Assembly (NCBI RefSeq): GCF_029277985.1
Contig: NZ_CP119548.1
Span: 1-8,132, forward strand
DNA: 8,132 nucleotides
Reading direction: 5' to 3'
From: Providencia stuartii
Lineage (GTDB): Bacteria > Pseudomonadota > Gammaproteobacteria > Enterobacterales > Enterobacteriaceae
The notes under the pieces are model-generated. The model was not told where the DNA came from and did not search any database. It was given only the letters and a program-made list of their open reading frames with translations. Shown piece after piece: positions 1 to 5,412 of this stretch (positions are counted from its first letter, which is position 1; the number at the start of each line of letters is the position of its first letter). A program made the translations under genes and the position numbers.

Positions 1-840
1 ATGGCTACCCATAAGCCTATCAATATTCTGGAGGCGTTCGCAGCAGCGCCGCCACCGCTGGACTACGTTTTGCCCAACATGGTGGCCGGTACGGTCGGGG
101 CGCTGGTGTCGCCCGGTGGTGCCGGTAAATCCATGCTGGCCCTGCAACTGGCCGCACAGATTGCAGGCGGGCCGGATCTGCTGGAGGTGGGCGAACTGCC
201 CACCGGCCCGGTGATCTACCTGCCCGCCGAAGACCCGCCCACCGCCATTCATCACCGCCTGCACGCCCTTGGGGCGCACCTCAGCGCCGAGGAACGGCAA
301 GCCGTGGCTGACGGCCTGCTGATCCAGCCGCTGATCGGCAGCCTGCCCAACATCATGGCCCCGGAGTGGTTCGACGGCCTCAAGCGCGCCGCCGAGGGCC
401 GCCGCCTGATGGTGCTGGACACGCTGCGCCGGTTCCACATCGAGGAAGAAAACGCCAGCGGCCCCATGGCCCAGGTCATCGGTCGCATGGAGGCCATCGC
501 CGCCGATACCGGGTGCTCTATCGTGTTCCTGCACCATGCCAGCAAGGGCGCGGCCATGATGGGCGCAGGCGACCAGCAGCAGGCCAGCCGGGGCAGCTCG
601 GTACTGGTCGATAACATCCGCTGGCAGTCCTACCTGTCGAGCATGACCAGCGCCGAGGCCGAGGAATGGGGTGTGGACGACGACCAGCGCCGGTTCTTCG
701 TCCGCTTCGGTGTGAGCAAGGCCAACTATGGCGCACCGTTCGCTGATCGGTGGTTCAGGCGGCATGACGGCGGGGTGCTCAAGCCCGCCGTGCTGGAGAG
801 GCAGCGCAAGAGCAAGGGGGTGCCCCGTGGTGAAGCCTAA
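1..840 (+). CDS. repA: RepA, hexameric replicative DNA helicase of IncQ1 plasmids
   Basis: The 279-residue protein is the RecA-fold (DnaB/SF4 type) 5'-3' helicase that unwinds the plasmid after RepC opens oriV, so replication does not need host DnaB. Walker A is GGAGKS at residues 39-44 with Lys43. Glu77 in PAEDPP is the likely catalytic glutamate, Walker B ends at Asp140 in LMVLD, and the HH pair is at 178-179. Arg207 matches the arginine finger known from RSF1010 RepA. Length and sequence agree with RSF1010 RepA from memory. The ATG is the first base of the window. Its ribosome binding site, AAGGAGG, lies at 8121-8127, so the gene is complete only if the molecule is circular. It overlaps repC by 14 bp, which implies translational coupling. 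It is probably transcribed from P4 together with E, F and repC. Confidence 0.98.
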   Translation: MATHKPINILEAFAAAPPPLDYVLPNMVAGTVGALVSPGGAGKSMLALQLAAQIAGGPDLLEVGELPTGPVIYLPAEDPPTAIHHRLHALGAHLSAEERQAVADGLLIQPLIGSLPNIMAPEWFDGLKRAAEGRRLMVLDTLRRFHIEEENASGPMAQVIGRMEAIAADTGCSIVFLHHASKGAAMMGAGDQQQASRGSSVLVDNIRWQSYLSSMTSAEAEEWGVDDDQRRFFVRFGVSKANYGAPFADRWFRRHDGGVLKPAVLERQRKSKGVPRGEA

Positions 841-1678
841 GAACAAGCACAGCCTCAGCCACGTCCGGCACGACCCGGCGCACTGTCTGGCCCCCGGCCT
901 GTTCCGTGCCCTCAAGCGGGGCGAGCGCAAGCGCAGCAAGCTGGACGTGACGTATGACTACGGCGACGGCAAGCGGATCGAGTTCAGCGGCCCGGAGCCG
1001 CTGGGCGCTGATGATCTGCGCATCCTGCAAGGGCTGGTGGCCATGGCTGGGCCTAATGGCCTAGTGCTTGGCCCGGAACCCAAGACCGAAGGCGGACGGC
1101 AGCTCCGGCTGTTCCTGGAACCCAAGTGGGAGGCCGTCACCGCTGATGCCATGGTGGTCAAAGGTAGCTATCGGGCGCTGGCAAAGGAAATCGGGGCAGA
1201 GGTCGATAGTGGTGGGGCGCTCAAGCACATACAGGACTGCATCGAGCGCCTTTGGAAGGTATCCATCATCGCCCAGAATGGCCGCAAGCGGCAGGGGTTT
1301 CGGCTGCTGTCGGAGTACGCCAGCGACGAGGCGGACGGGCGCCTGTACGTGGCCCTGAACCCCTTGATCGCGCAGGCCGTCATGGGTGGCGGCCAGCATG
1401 TGCGCATCAGCATGGACGAGGTGCGGGCGCTGGACAGCGAAACCGCCCGCCTGCTGCACCAGCGGCTGTGTGGCTGGATCGACCCCGGCAAAACCGGCAA
1501 GGCTTCCATAGATACCTTGTGCGGCTATGTCTGGCCGTCAGAGGCCAGTGGTTCGACCATGCGCAAGCGCCGCCAGCGGGTGCGCGAGGCGTTGCCGGAG
1601 CTGGTCGCGCTGGGCTGGACGGTAACCGAGTTCGCGGCGGGCAAGTACGACATCACCCGGCCCAAGGCGGCAGGCTGA
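827..1678 (+). CDS. repC: RepC, iteron-binding replication initiator
   Basis: RepC binds the 22-bp-spaced iterons of oriV and melts the adjacent AT-rich DNA. It sets copy number and is the iteron-specific initiator of the IncQ1 system. The chosen start is the first of two consecutive GTG codons, at 827, giving 283 residues (MVKPKNKHSL...), which matches RSF1010 RepC as I remember it. An AAGGGGG ribosome binding site at 814-820 lies 6 bases upstream, inside the end of repA. The reading frame stays open upstream to an ATG at 728, but that extension lies wholly within repA, lacks family similarity, and is rejected. Basic residues and predicted helix-turn-helix (winged-helix) segments in the second half (about 150-270) fit DNA binding. 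The gene is followed directly by an eight-C run. Confidence 0.97.
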   Translation: MVKPKNKHSLSHVRHDPAHCLAPGLFRALKRGERKRSKLDVTYDYGDGKRIEFSGPEPLGADDLRILQGLVAMAGPNGLVLGPEPKTEGGRQLRLFLEPKWEAVTADAMVVKGSYRALAKEIGAEVDSGGALKHIQDCIERLWKVSIIAQNGRKRQGFRLLSEYASDEADGRLYVALNPLIAQAVMGGGQHVRISMDEVRALDSETARLLHQRLCGWIDPGKTGKASIDTLCGYVWPSEASGSTMRKRRQRVREALPELVALGWTVTEFAAGKYDITRPKAAG

Positions 1679-1972
1679 CCCCCCCCACTCTATTGTAAAC
1701 AAGACATTTTTATCTTTTATATTCAATGGCTTATTTTCCTGCTAATTGGTAATACCATGAAAAATACCATGCTCAGAAAAGGCTTAACAATATTTTGAAA
1801 AATTGCCTACTGAGCGCTGCCGCACAGCTCCATAGGCCGCTTTCCTGGCTTATGCTATTCTGCTCCTGCAGCTAATGGATCACCGCAAACAGGTTACTCG
1901 CCTGGGGATTCCCTTTCGACCCGAGCATCCGTATGAGACTCATGCTCGATTATTATTATTATAGAAGCCCCC
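1679..1972. other. repC-sul2 intergenic region with no gene
   Basis: I see no supported gene in these 294 bases. The stretch is more AT-rich than the backbone, as is usual for DNA that entered with sul2 from the ISCR2/Tn5393 resistance lineage. It holds an eight-C run (1679-1686), a 9-bp direct repeat AATACCATG at 1751-1759 and 1763-1771, an inverted repeat CGAGCAT/ATGCTCG at 1922-1928 and 1942-1948 with a 13-base spacer, and an ATT triplet run just before sul2. A weak promoter-like pair (TTGTAA at 1693-1698, TATATT at 1718-1723, spacer 19) is possible but unproven. sul2 in RSF1010 is transcribed through this region. Confidence 0.5.
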
Positions 1973-2390
1973 ATGAATAAATCGCTCATCATTTTCGGCA
2001 TCGTCAACATAACCTCGGACAGTTTCTCCGATGGAGGCCGGTATCTGGCGCCAGACGCAGCCATTGCGCAGGCGCGTAAGCTGATGGCCGAGGGGGCAGA
2101 TGTGATCGACCTCGGTCCGGCATCCAGCAATCCCGACGCCGCGCCTGTTTCGTCCGACACAGAAATCGCGCGTATCGCGCCGGTGCTGGACGCGCTCAAG
2201 GCAGATGGCATTCCCGTCTCGCTCGACAGTTATCAACCCGCGACGCAAGCCTATGCCTTGTCGCGTGGTGTGGCCTATCTCAATGATATTCGCGGTTTTC
2301 CAGACGCTGCGTTCTATCCGCAATTGGCGAAATCATCTGCCAAACTCGTCGTTATGCATTCGGTGCAAGACGGGCAGGCAGATCGGCGCG
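1973..2390 (+). pseudogene. sul2: sul2, 3'-truncated dihydropteroate synthase (sulfonamide resistance lost)
   Basis: Codons 1-139 match Sul2, the sulfonamide-insensitive dihydropteroate synthase of 271 residues, from MNKSLIIFGIVNITSDSFSD to QDGQADRR. Present are the N-terminal pterin/diphosphate loop (GIVNITSDSFSDGG), GADVIDLGPASSNP, SLDSYQP and LNDIRGF. The frame then runs into foreign DNA at about 2390/2391 and ends at 2488 after 32 unrelated residues. The C-terminal half of the TIM barrel, including the DPGMGFF and SRKSFL motifs and the final RTHEP region, is absent, so the product should be inactive. In RSF1010, sul2 is followed by strA-strB; neither is present here. The start ATG and its upstream region look intact, so the fragment may still be transcribed. 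Confidence 0.95.
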
Positions 2391-2612
2391 GTCATGGGCT
2401 TACCATCGACCTTCATTGTCATGTCTCTGATCGGCTTGGCCGGCGTGGTGCTGGCGCTCTGGCTGTGGCCGGCCAGCGACCCTTCTGACGTGGTGCATGA
2501 CCACCCCAGCTTGCCGCCGGATCACCCTCATTTACGCACACACGCAGACCGAGGCAAGCACCATCACCAGCTGATTGTGGATGACCTGCACCGTATCTGG
2601 CCGAAAGGATAG
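2391..2612 (+). pseudogene. 3' end of an MFS transporter gene (5' part missing)
   Basis: Immediately after the sul2 break, a different frame (codons from 2391) encodes about 73 residues. They comprise one hydrophobic helix (TFIVMSLIGLAGVVLALWLW) followed by a soluble His/Asp-rich tail ending VDDLHRIWPKG and a TAG stop at 2610-2612. A last transmembrane helix plus a charged tail ending in a [IV]DDLHxxWP-like motif is familiar from the C-terminus of some major facilitator superfamily permeases of proteobacteria. The frame differs from that of sul2, so no functional fusion is made and there is no start of its own. I infer that the cargo was excised from a locus where this permease gene preceded the CDF gene. 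The family assignment rests on the tail only. Confidence 0.6.
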
Positions 2613-2673
2613 GCACATTTTCTCGTTGCGGCACCACAACGTATGGCTTCGGCGGCTGGGAAGGGTGAGCGAA

Positions 2674-2710
2674 AATACTTCACATGAACATGTATTCATG
2701 TGTTATATTT
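2674..2710 (+). promoter_or_regulatory. Promoter and SmtB/CzrA-type operator of the zinc efflux operon
   Basis: CACATGAA and TTCATGTG form an 8-bp perfect inverted repeat (2681-2688 and 2695-2702) around a 6-base centre. It extends to AATA/TATT at 2674-2677 and 2706-2709. The core reads TGAACA-N2-TATTCA, the 12-2-12 operator style bound by SmtB, CzrA and related ArsR-family zinc sensors. A promoter overlaps it: TTCACA at 2679-2684 and TATATT at 2704-2709, spacer 19. Bound repressor would block RNA polymerase. The 19-base spacer with the dyad between the two elements would also suit a MerR-type activator, but no merR-like gene is present. It lies 37 bases before the CDF start. Confidence 0.75.
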
Positions 2711-2746
2711 TCACCATAGTCAAACACTCAACCAGCAGAGGCGCCC

Positions 2747-3769
2747 ATGTCCCAATCCCATGCACATGACCATGGTCACGACCATGATCACGACCACACC
2801 CCCACAGTGACCAGCGCCAACGAGCGCAAGGTTCTGGTTTCCTTCTTCCTGATCTTCGGCTTCATGCTCGTGGAAGCTGTCGGCGGCGTGCTGTCGGGCT
2901 CGCTAGCCCTACTTGCCGATGCTGGCCACATGCTGACCGACGCCGTGGCACTTGCCCTGGCTTACGCTGCCTTCCGATTCGGTCGCCGCGCAGCCGACAG
3001 CAAACGCACATTCGGTTACCTGCGCTTCGAGGTCATCGCCGGCTTCCTGAACGCCGTGACCCTGTTCGCGATCGTCGCATGGATCGCCTACGAGGCGTGG
3101 GAGCGGCTGCAGGCGCCGCCCGTCATCCTCGCCGGCCCGATGATGATCGTCGCCGTGCTCGGCTTACTGATCAACGTCCTCGTGCTGTGGATCATGACCC
3201 GCGGCGAAACCGATCACGTCAATGTGAAAGGTGCCATTCTCCACGTGATGGGTGACCTGCTGGGCTCTGTCGGCGCCATCGTTGCAGCGATCGTCATCTA
3301 TTTCACCGGCTGGACGCCGATCGACCCCATTCTGTCGGTCTTGGTGGCAGCGTTGATTCTGCGCAGCGCCTGGAAGCTCCTGGCCAAGTCGATCCATATC
3401 CTGCTGGAAGGCGCGCCAGAGGATGCTTCGCCGGAAAAGGTGGAACAAGGCCTGATGAGCACTGTACCCGGCCTGGCAGCTGTCAGCCACGTTCATGTGT
3501 GGCAACTCACTTCCGGTCGCACGATGGCCACACTGCACGTTCGACCCAATGTGGACGAGGAGGCGCGAGCCGTGGTCAAGCGCGTCGAGGTGGTGCTTCG
3601 AGAGCAATTCAGCATCGAACACGCCACAGTCGGAATCGACTGGAACTCGGAGGCTGACGAGAACATCTGCAGCCTGCAACCCACGACAGACCGTCAGGAC
3701 CACAGCGGCCATGGCCACAGTGAGCACAATCATGACCATGACCACTCCGCTCCTGGTCACAAGCATTGA
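2747..3769 (+). CDS. czcD: Zinc-type cation diffusion facilitator (CzcD/ZitB-like efflux pump)
   Basis: This 340-residue inner-membrane protein belongs to the CDF family, which exports divalent metal (mainly zinc, sometimes cadmium or cobalt) from cytoplasm to periplasm as a proton antiporter dimer. Six hydrophobic segments span about residues 28-205. The transport site is the HD-HD type, His61/Asp65 in helix 2 (ADAGHMLTDA) and His166/Asp170 in helix 5 (HVMGD), which marks zinc-transporting members. A cytoplasmic ferredoxin-like domain follows at about 212-300, with SHVHVWQL around His248-His250. Both ends are rich in His and Asp: residues 5-17 and 318-340 hold HDHDHDH and HGHSEHNHDHDH runs that probably buffer or sense metal. 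The ribosome binding site CAGAGG (2736-2741) is 5 bases from the ATG. It is complete and probably co-transcribed with the downstream repressor. The gene symbol is by family similarity; zitB or dmeF are alternatives. Confidence 0.93.
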   Translation: MSQSHAHDHGHDHDHDHTPTVTSANERKVLVSFFLIFGFMLVEAVGGVLSGSLALLADAGHMLTDAVALALAYAAFRFGRRAADSKRTFGYLRFEVIAGFLNAVTLFAIVAWIAYEAWERLQAPPVILAGPMMIVAVLGLLINVLVLWIMTRGETDHVNVKGAILHVMGDLLGSVGAIVAAIVIYFTGWTPIDPILSVLVAALILRSAWKLLAKSIHILLEGAPEDASPEKVEQGLMSTVPGLAAVSHVHVWQLTSGRTMATLHVRPNVDEEARAVVKRVEVVLREQFSIEHATVGIDWNSEADENICSLQPTTDRQDHSGHGHSEHNHDHDHSAPGHKH

Positions 3770-3774
3770 GGCCG

Positions 3775-3790
3775 TGCGAGCCGGCTCGCA
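3775..3790. repeat. 16-bp perfect palindrome between the CDF and repressor genes
   Basis: TGCGAGCCGGCTCGCA is a perfect self-complementary 16-mer starting 6 bases after the CDF stop codon and ending 22 bases before the repressor ATG. No T-run follows, so it is not a classical terminator. It could form a cruciform or mRNA hairpin that stabilises the CDF message or attenuates read-through to the repressor. Its sequence is unrelated to the TGAACA-type operator. Confidence 0.7.
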
Positions 3791-3812
3791 GTTCACTTGA
3801 GGGTTTGAATCC

Positions 3813-4190
3813 ATGACATCACGCAAAACCACCAGCTCCGCTATTGCTCACTGTTCGACCTCCAGCCACGGCGCGACCACTGATGTCCTCGCACTGTCGC
3901 AAAGTGACGTCGCTGTTCTGGCCGAGACCTTCCGCCTGCTGGGCGACCAATCGCGATTGAAAATCCTGTTGCAGTGCATGCGCGGATCCGTCGCAGTGGG
4001 CGACATTGCCGATTCGCTAGACCTGTCGCAATCCTTGGTCAGCCATCACCTGCGCCTGTTGCGCGGCGCGCGCCTCGTGCGCGGCGAGCGCCAGGCCAAG
4101 CACATCTTCTACGGCATCGCCGACCAGCACGTCAGCCAGGTACTGCAGGACATGGCGGTTCACATTTCGGAGGACAGAAACGACGATTGA
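3813..4190 (+). CDS. SmtB/CzrA-like ArsR-family zinc-responsive repressor
   Basis: This 125-residue winged-helix protein should repress the CDF operon and release DNA when zinc binds. The core spans residues 31-121: LAETFRLLGDQSRLKILLQCM (alpha1-alpha2), VGDIADSLDLSQSLVSHHLRLLRGARLV (helix-turn-helix, recognition helix about 72-83) and a beta wing at GERQAKHIFY. The C-terminal helix carries Asp104, His106, His117 and Glu120 (DxHx10HxxE), the alpha-5 zinc site of SmtB/CzrA sensors. The alpha-3 CVGD motif used for cadmium or lead sensing reads AVGD here (Ala61), although Cys14 remains at the N-terminus. This points to zinc rather than Cd/Pb/Bi sensing. A GAGGG ribosome binding site at 3799-3803 precedes the ATG. 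The gene sits 43 bases after the CDF gene and has no clear promoter of its own, so the operon is probably autoregulated. Confidence 0.9.
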   Translation: MTSRKTTSSAIAHCSTSSHGATTDVLALSQSDVAVLAETFRLLGDQSRLKILLQCMRGSVAVGDIADSLDLSQSLVSHHLRLLRGARLVRGERQAKHIFYGIADQHVSQVLQDMAVHISEDRNDD

Positions 4191-4212
4191 CTGAACGTGT
4201 GAGTGCGCGCCG

Positions 4213-4243
4213 GCCTACTCCTTCAAGGGGTAGGCTTTTTTTT
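4213..4243 (+). terminator. Intrinsic terminator of the zinc efflux operon
   Basis: GCCTACTCC (4213-4221) pairs with GGGGTAGGC (4227-4235) around a TTCAA loop. The 9-bp stem has one G-U pair and is followed directly by eight T residues (4236-4243). It lies 22 bases after the repressor stop codon and closes the CDF-repressor transcription unit, protecting oriV from read-through. Confidence 0.92.
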
Positions 4244-4285
4244 GGCTATCAATCTAGAGAAACACCGACGCGCCTTGCTGAATGC

Positions 4286-4456
4286 CTAGAACCCCACATA
4301 GCCCGGCAATTCCTTTCCCTGCTCTGCCATAAGCGCAGCGAATGCCGGGTAATACTCGTCAACGATCTGATAGAGAAGGGTTTGCTCGGGTCGGTGGCTC
4401 TGGTAACGACCAGTATCCCGATCCCGGCTGGCCGTCCTGGCCGCCACATGAGGCAT
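4286..4456 (-). pseudogene. IS91/ISCR-like transposase, N-terminal relic (56 codons)
   Basis: Reading the minus strand from ATG at 4456 gives 56 residues, MPHVAARTASRDRDTGRYQS... through HRPEQTLLYQIVDEYYPAF and ALMAEQGKELPGYV, then GF and a TAG stop at 4286-4288. I recognise this as the start of an IS91-family (ISCR-related) rolling-circle transposase, usually several hundred residues long with a Cys-rich zinc finger next and catalytic tyrosine/HUH motifs further on; all of that is missing. Similarity stops at about 4295, which therefore marks the right edge of the exchanged cargo or an older breakpoint. An AAGGA ribosome binding site (plus-strand TCCTT at 4465-4469) lies 8 bases before the ATG. 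IS91-like elements are linked to sul2 capture (ISCR2), so it may be a trace of that history. Confidence 0.75.
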
Positions 4457-4473
4457 GTTCCGCGTCCTTGCAA

Positions 4474-4493
4474 TACTGTGTTTACATACAGTC
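4474..4493. promoter_or_regulatory. LexA (SOS) box-like palindrome
   Basis: The 20-mer starting TACTGT and ending ACAGTC has the CTGT-N8-ACAG core of the enterobacterial LexA box and agrees with the TACTGTATATATATACAGTA consensus at 16 of 20 positions by hand count. It lies 17 bases upstream of the minus-strand ATG of the transposase relic, where it could cover a minus-strand promoter, and 86 bases from the first iteron repeat on the other side. LexA binding is an inference from sequence only. Confidence 0.55.
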
Positions 4494-4579
4494 TATCGCT
4501 TAGCGGAAAGTTCTTTTACCCTCAGCCGAAATGCCTGCCGTTGCTAGACATTGCCAGCCAGTGCCCGTCACTCCCGTAC

Positions 4580-4656
4580 TAACTGTCACGAACCCCTGCA
4601 ATAACTGTCACGCCCCCCTGCAATAACTGTCACGAACCCCTGCAATAACTGTCACG
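4580..4656 (+). repeat. oriV iterons (three full copies plus one partial)
   Basis: The 20-bp unit CCCCTGCAATAACTGTCACG occurs at 4593-4612, 4615-4634 and 4637-4656, each separated by 2 bases (alternately AA and CC), giving a 22-bp period. A partial copy, TAACTGTCACG, lies at 4580-4590. These are the RepC binding sites of the IncQ1 vegetative origin and the basis of incompatibility. RSF1010 has the same arrangement of 3.5 copies. Confidence 0.97.
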
Positions 4657-4745
4657 CCCCCAAACCTGCAAACCCAGCAGGGGCGGGGGCTGGCGGGGTG
4701 TTGGAAAAATCCATCCATGATTATCTAAGAATAATCCACTAGGCG
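4657..4745. other. oriV GC-rich and AT-rich opening segments
   Basis: After the iterons comes a GC-rich stretch (about 4676-4702, AGCAGGGGCGGGGGCTGGCG) and then an AT-rich stretch (about 4703-4740, including GATTATCTAAGAATAATCC). This is the order known in IncQ1 oriV, where RepC binding melts the AT-rich part and RepA helicase loads. Confidence 0.85.
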
Positions 4746-4752
4746 CGGTTAT

Positions 4753-4807
4753 CAGCGCCCTTGTGGGGCGCTGCTGCCCTTGCCCAATATGCCCGGCCAG
4801 AGGCCGG
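4753..4807. repeat. Two hairpins between the oriV melting region and ssiA
   Basis: CAGCGCCC/GGGCGCTG pairs perfectly across a TTGTG loop (4753-4773). CCGGCC/GGCCGG pairs across AGA (4793-4807). Both lie in the non-coding spacer that separates the AT-rich segment from the priming sites. Neither has a T-run, so they are unlikely to be terminators. They may be part of the larger folded origin region. Confidence 0.6.
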
Positions 4808-4841
4808 ATAGCTGGTCTATTCGCTGCGCTAGGCTACACAC

Positions 4842-4889
4842 CGCCCCACCGCTGCGCGGCAGGGGGAAAGGCGGGCAAAGCCCGCTAAA
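4842..4889 (+). other. ssiA: ssiA, single-strand initiation (RepB primase) site
   Basis: The site contains AGGGGGAAAG (4861-4870), then a hairpin GCGGGC-AAA-GCCCGC (4871-4885) and TAAA. The same pattern recurs in inverted orientation at ssiB. In RSF1010, RepB or the MobA-RepB protein primes DNA synthesis at these two sites, one per strand, allowing strand-displacement replication in both directions. The CGCCCCACC upstream of the core is also shared by the two sites. Exact boundaries are estimated. Confidence 0.88.
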
Positions 4890-4925
4890 CCCCACACCAA
4901 ACCCCGCAGAAATACGCTGGAGCGC

Positions 4926-4973
4926 TTTTAGCCGCTTTAGCGGCCTTTCCCCCTACCCGAAGGGTGGGGGCGC
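4926..4973 (-). other. ssiB: ssiB, single-strand initiation (RepB primase) site
   Basis: On the minus strand the core AGGGGGAAAG (plus strand 4945-4954) is followed by the hairpin GCCGC-TAAA-GCGGC (plus strand 4931-4944) and TAAAA, mirroring ssiA about 37 bases away. The opposite orientation allows each displaced strand to be primed. A small ACCC/GGGT dyad (4956-4965) flanks the core, in the position of the GC-rich sequence upstream of ssiA. Boundaries are estimated. Confidence 0.87.
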
Positions 4974-5009
4974 GTGTGCAGCCCCGCAGGGCCTGTCTCG
5001 GTCGATCAT

Positions 5010-5294
5010 TCAGCCCGGCTCATCCTTCTGGCGTGGCGGCAGACCGAACAAGGCGCGGTCGTGGTCGCGTTCAAGGTACGCATCCATTGCCGCCATGAGC
5101 CGATCCTCCGGCCACTCGCTGCTGTTCACCTTGGCCAAAATCATGGCCCCCACCAGCACCTTGCGCCTTGTTTCGTTCTTGCGCTCTTGCTGCTGTTCCC
5201 TTGCCCGCACCCGCTGAATTTCGGCATTGATTCGCGCTCGTTGTTCTTCGAGCTTGGCCAGCCGATCCGCCGCCTTGTTGCTCCCCTTAACCAT
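5010..5294 (-). CDS. mobC: MobC, oriT-accessory relaxosome protein
   Basis: The 94-residue protein MVKGSNKAADRLAKLEEQRA... matches RSF1010 MobC in sequence and length. MobC joins MobA and MobB at oriT and extends strand opening around the nick, raising relaxosome efficiency. It is small, highly charged and mostly helical: residues 8-45 are rich in Glu, Arg, Lys and Gln and could form a coiled coil. It is the only complete plasmid-backbone gene on the minus strand and is divergent from mobA, with promoters and oriT in the 198 bases between them. A GGGG-containing sequence upstream of the ATG (minus strand) serves as ribosome binding site. Confidence 0.96.
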   Translation of the reverse strand: MVKGSNKAADRLAKLEEQRARINAEIQRVRAREQQQERKNETRRKVLVGAMILAKVNSSEWPEDRLMAAMDAYLERDHDRALFGLPPRQKDEPG

Positions 5295-5340
5295 CTTGAC
5301 ACCCCATTGTTAATGTGCTGTCTCGTAGGCTATCATGGAG
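5295..5340. promoter_or_regulatory. Divergent mob promoter region
   Basis: RSF1010 has promoters between mobC and mobA firing both ways, controlled by MobA and MobC. On the plus strand TTGTTA (5307-5312) and TATCAT (5331-5336) are 18 bases apart and could drive mobA. The minus-strand promoter for mobC must lie in the same interval, but I cannot place it with confidence. Confidence 0.45.
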
Positions 5341-5361
5341 GCACAGCGGCGGCAATCCCGA

Positions 5362-5376
5362 CCCTACTTTGTAGGG
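5362..5376. repeat. Short hairpin next to oriT
   Basis: CCCTAC and GTAGGG pair perfectly across a TTT loop, and the right arm runs into the nick-proximal GGGGAGGG of oriT. It may contribute to relaxosome assembly or affect mob transcripts. Confidence 0.5.
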
Positions 5377-5412
5377 GAGGGCGCACTTACCGGTTTCTCT
5401 TCGAGAAACTGG
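5374..5412 (-). other. oriT: oriT, origin of conjugative transfer with nic site
   Basis: On the minus strand this reads CCAGTTTCTC, GAAGA, GAAACCGG and then TAAGTGCG|CCCTCCCC. That is the 38-bp RSF1010/R1162 oriT: an imperfect inverted repeat bound by MobA followed by the nick site. The cleavage, between G and C of GTGCG|CCCT, corresponds to plus-strand positions 5382/5381. MobA becomes covalently attached at the nick. The sequence looks complete, so the plasmid should be mobilizable by a helper type IV secretion system (IncP plasmids are the classic helpers). Confidence 0.95.

Noticed and set aside
728..826. Upstream extension of repC to ATG 728
   Set aside because: The added residues lie within repA and do not resemble the family; GTG 827 has a well-placed ribosome binding site and the expected length.
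2205..2390. The plus-strand frame from 2205 as one gene continuing into the MFS tail
   Set aside because: Its first part is the out-of-frame reading of sul2; only the part after 2390 resembles a protein.
3164..3832. A 222-codon minus-strand frame opposite the CDF gene
   Set aside because: It is antisense to a clear CDF protein, has no recognisable domain, and its composition reflects the opposite strand of GC-rich coding DNA.
4249..4473. A 74-codon minus-strand frame over the transposase relic
   Set aside because: It is in the wrong frame. The recognisable IS91-like peptide is in the shorter frame 4286-4456.
4580..4656. Possible CRISPR-like array
   Set aside because: The 22-bp period with 2-base spacers and the adjoining AT-rich DNA are those of IncQ iterons; there are no unique spacers or cas genes.
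4780..5217. A 145-codon plus-strand frame across oriV and mobC
   Set aside because: It covers the ssiA/ssiB structures and is antisense to mobC; its Pro/Ser/Arg-rich composition is typical of a shadow frame.
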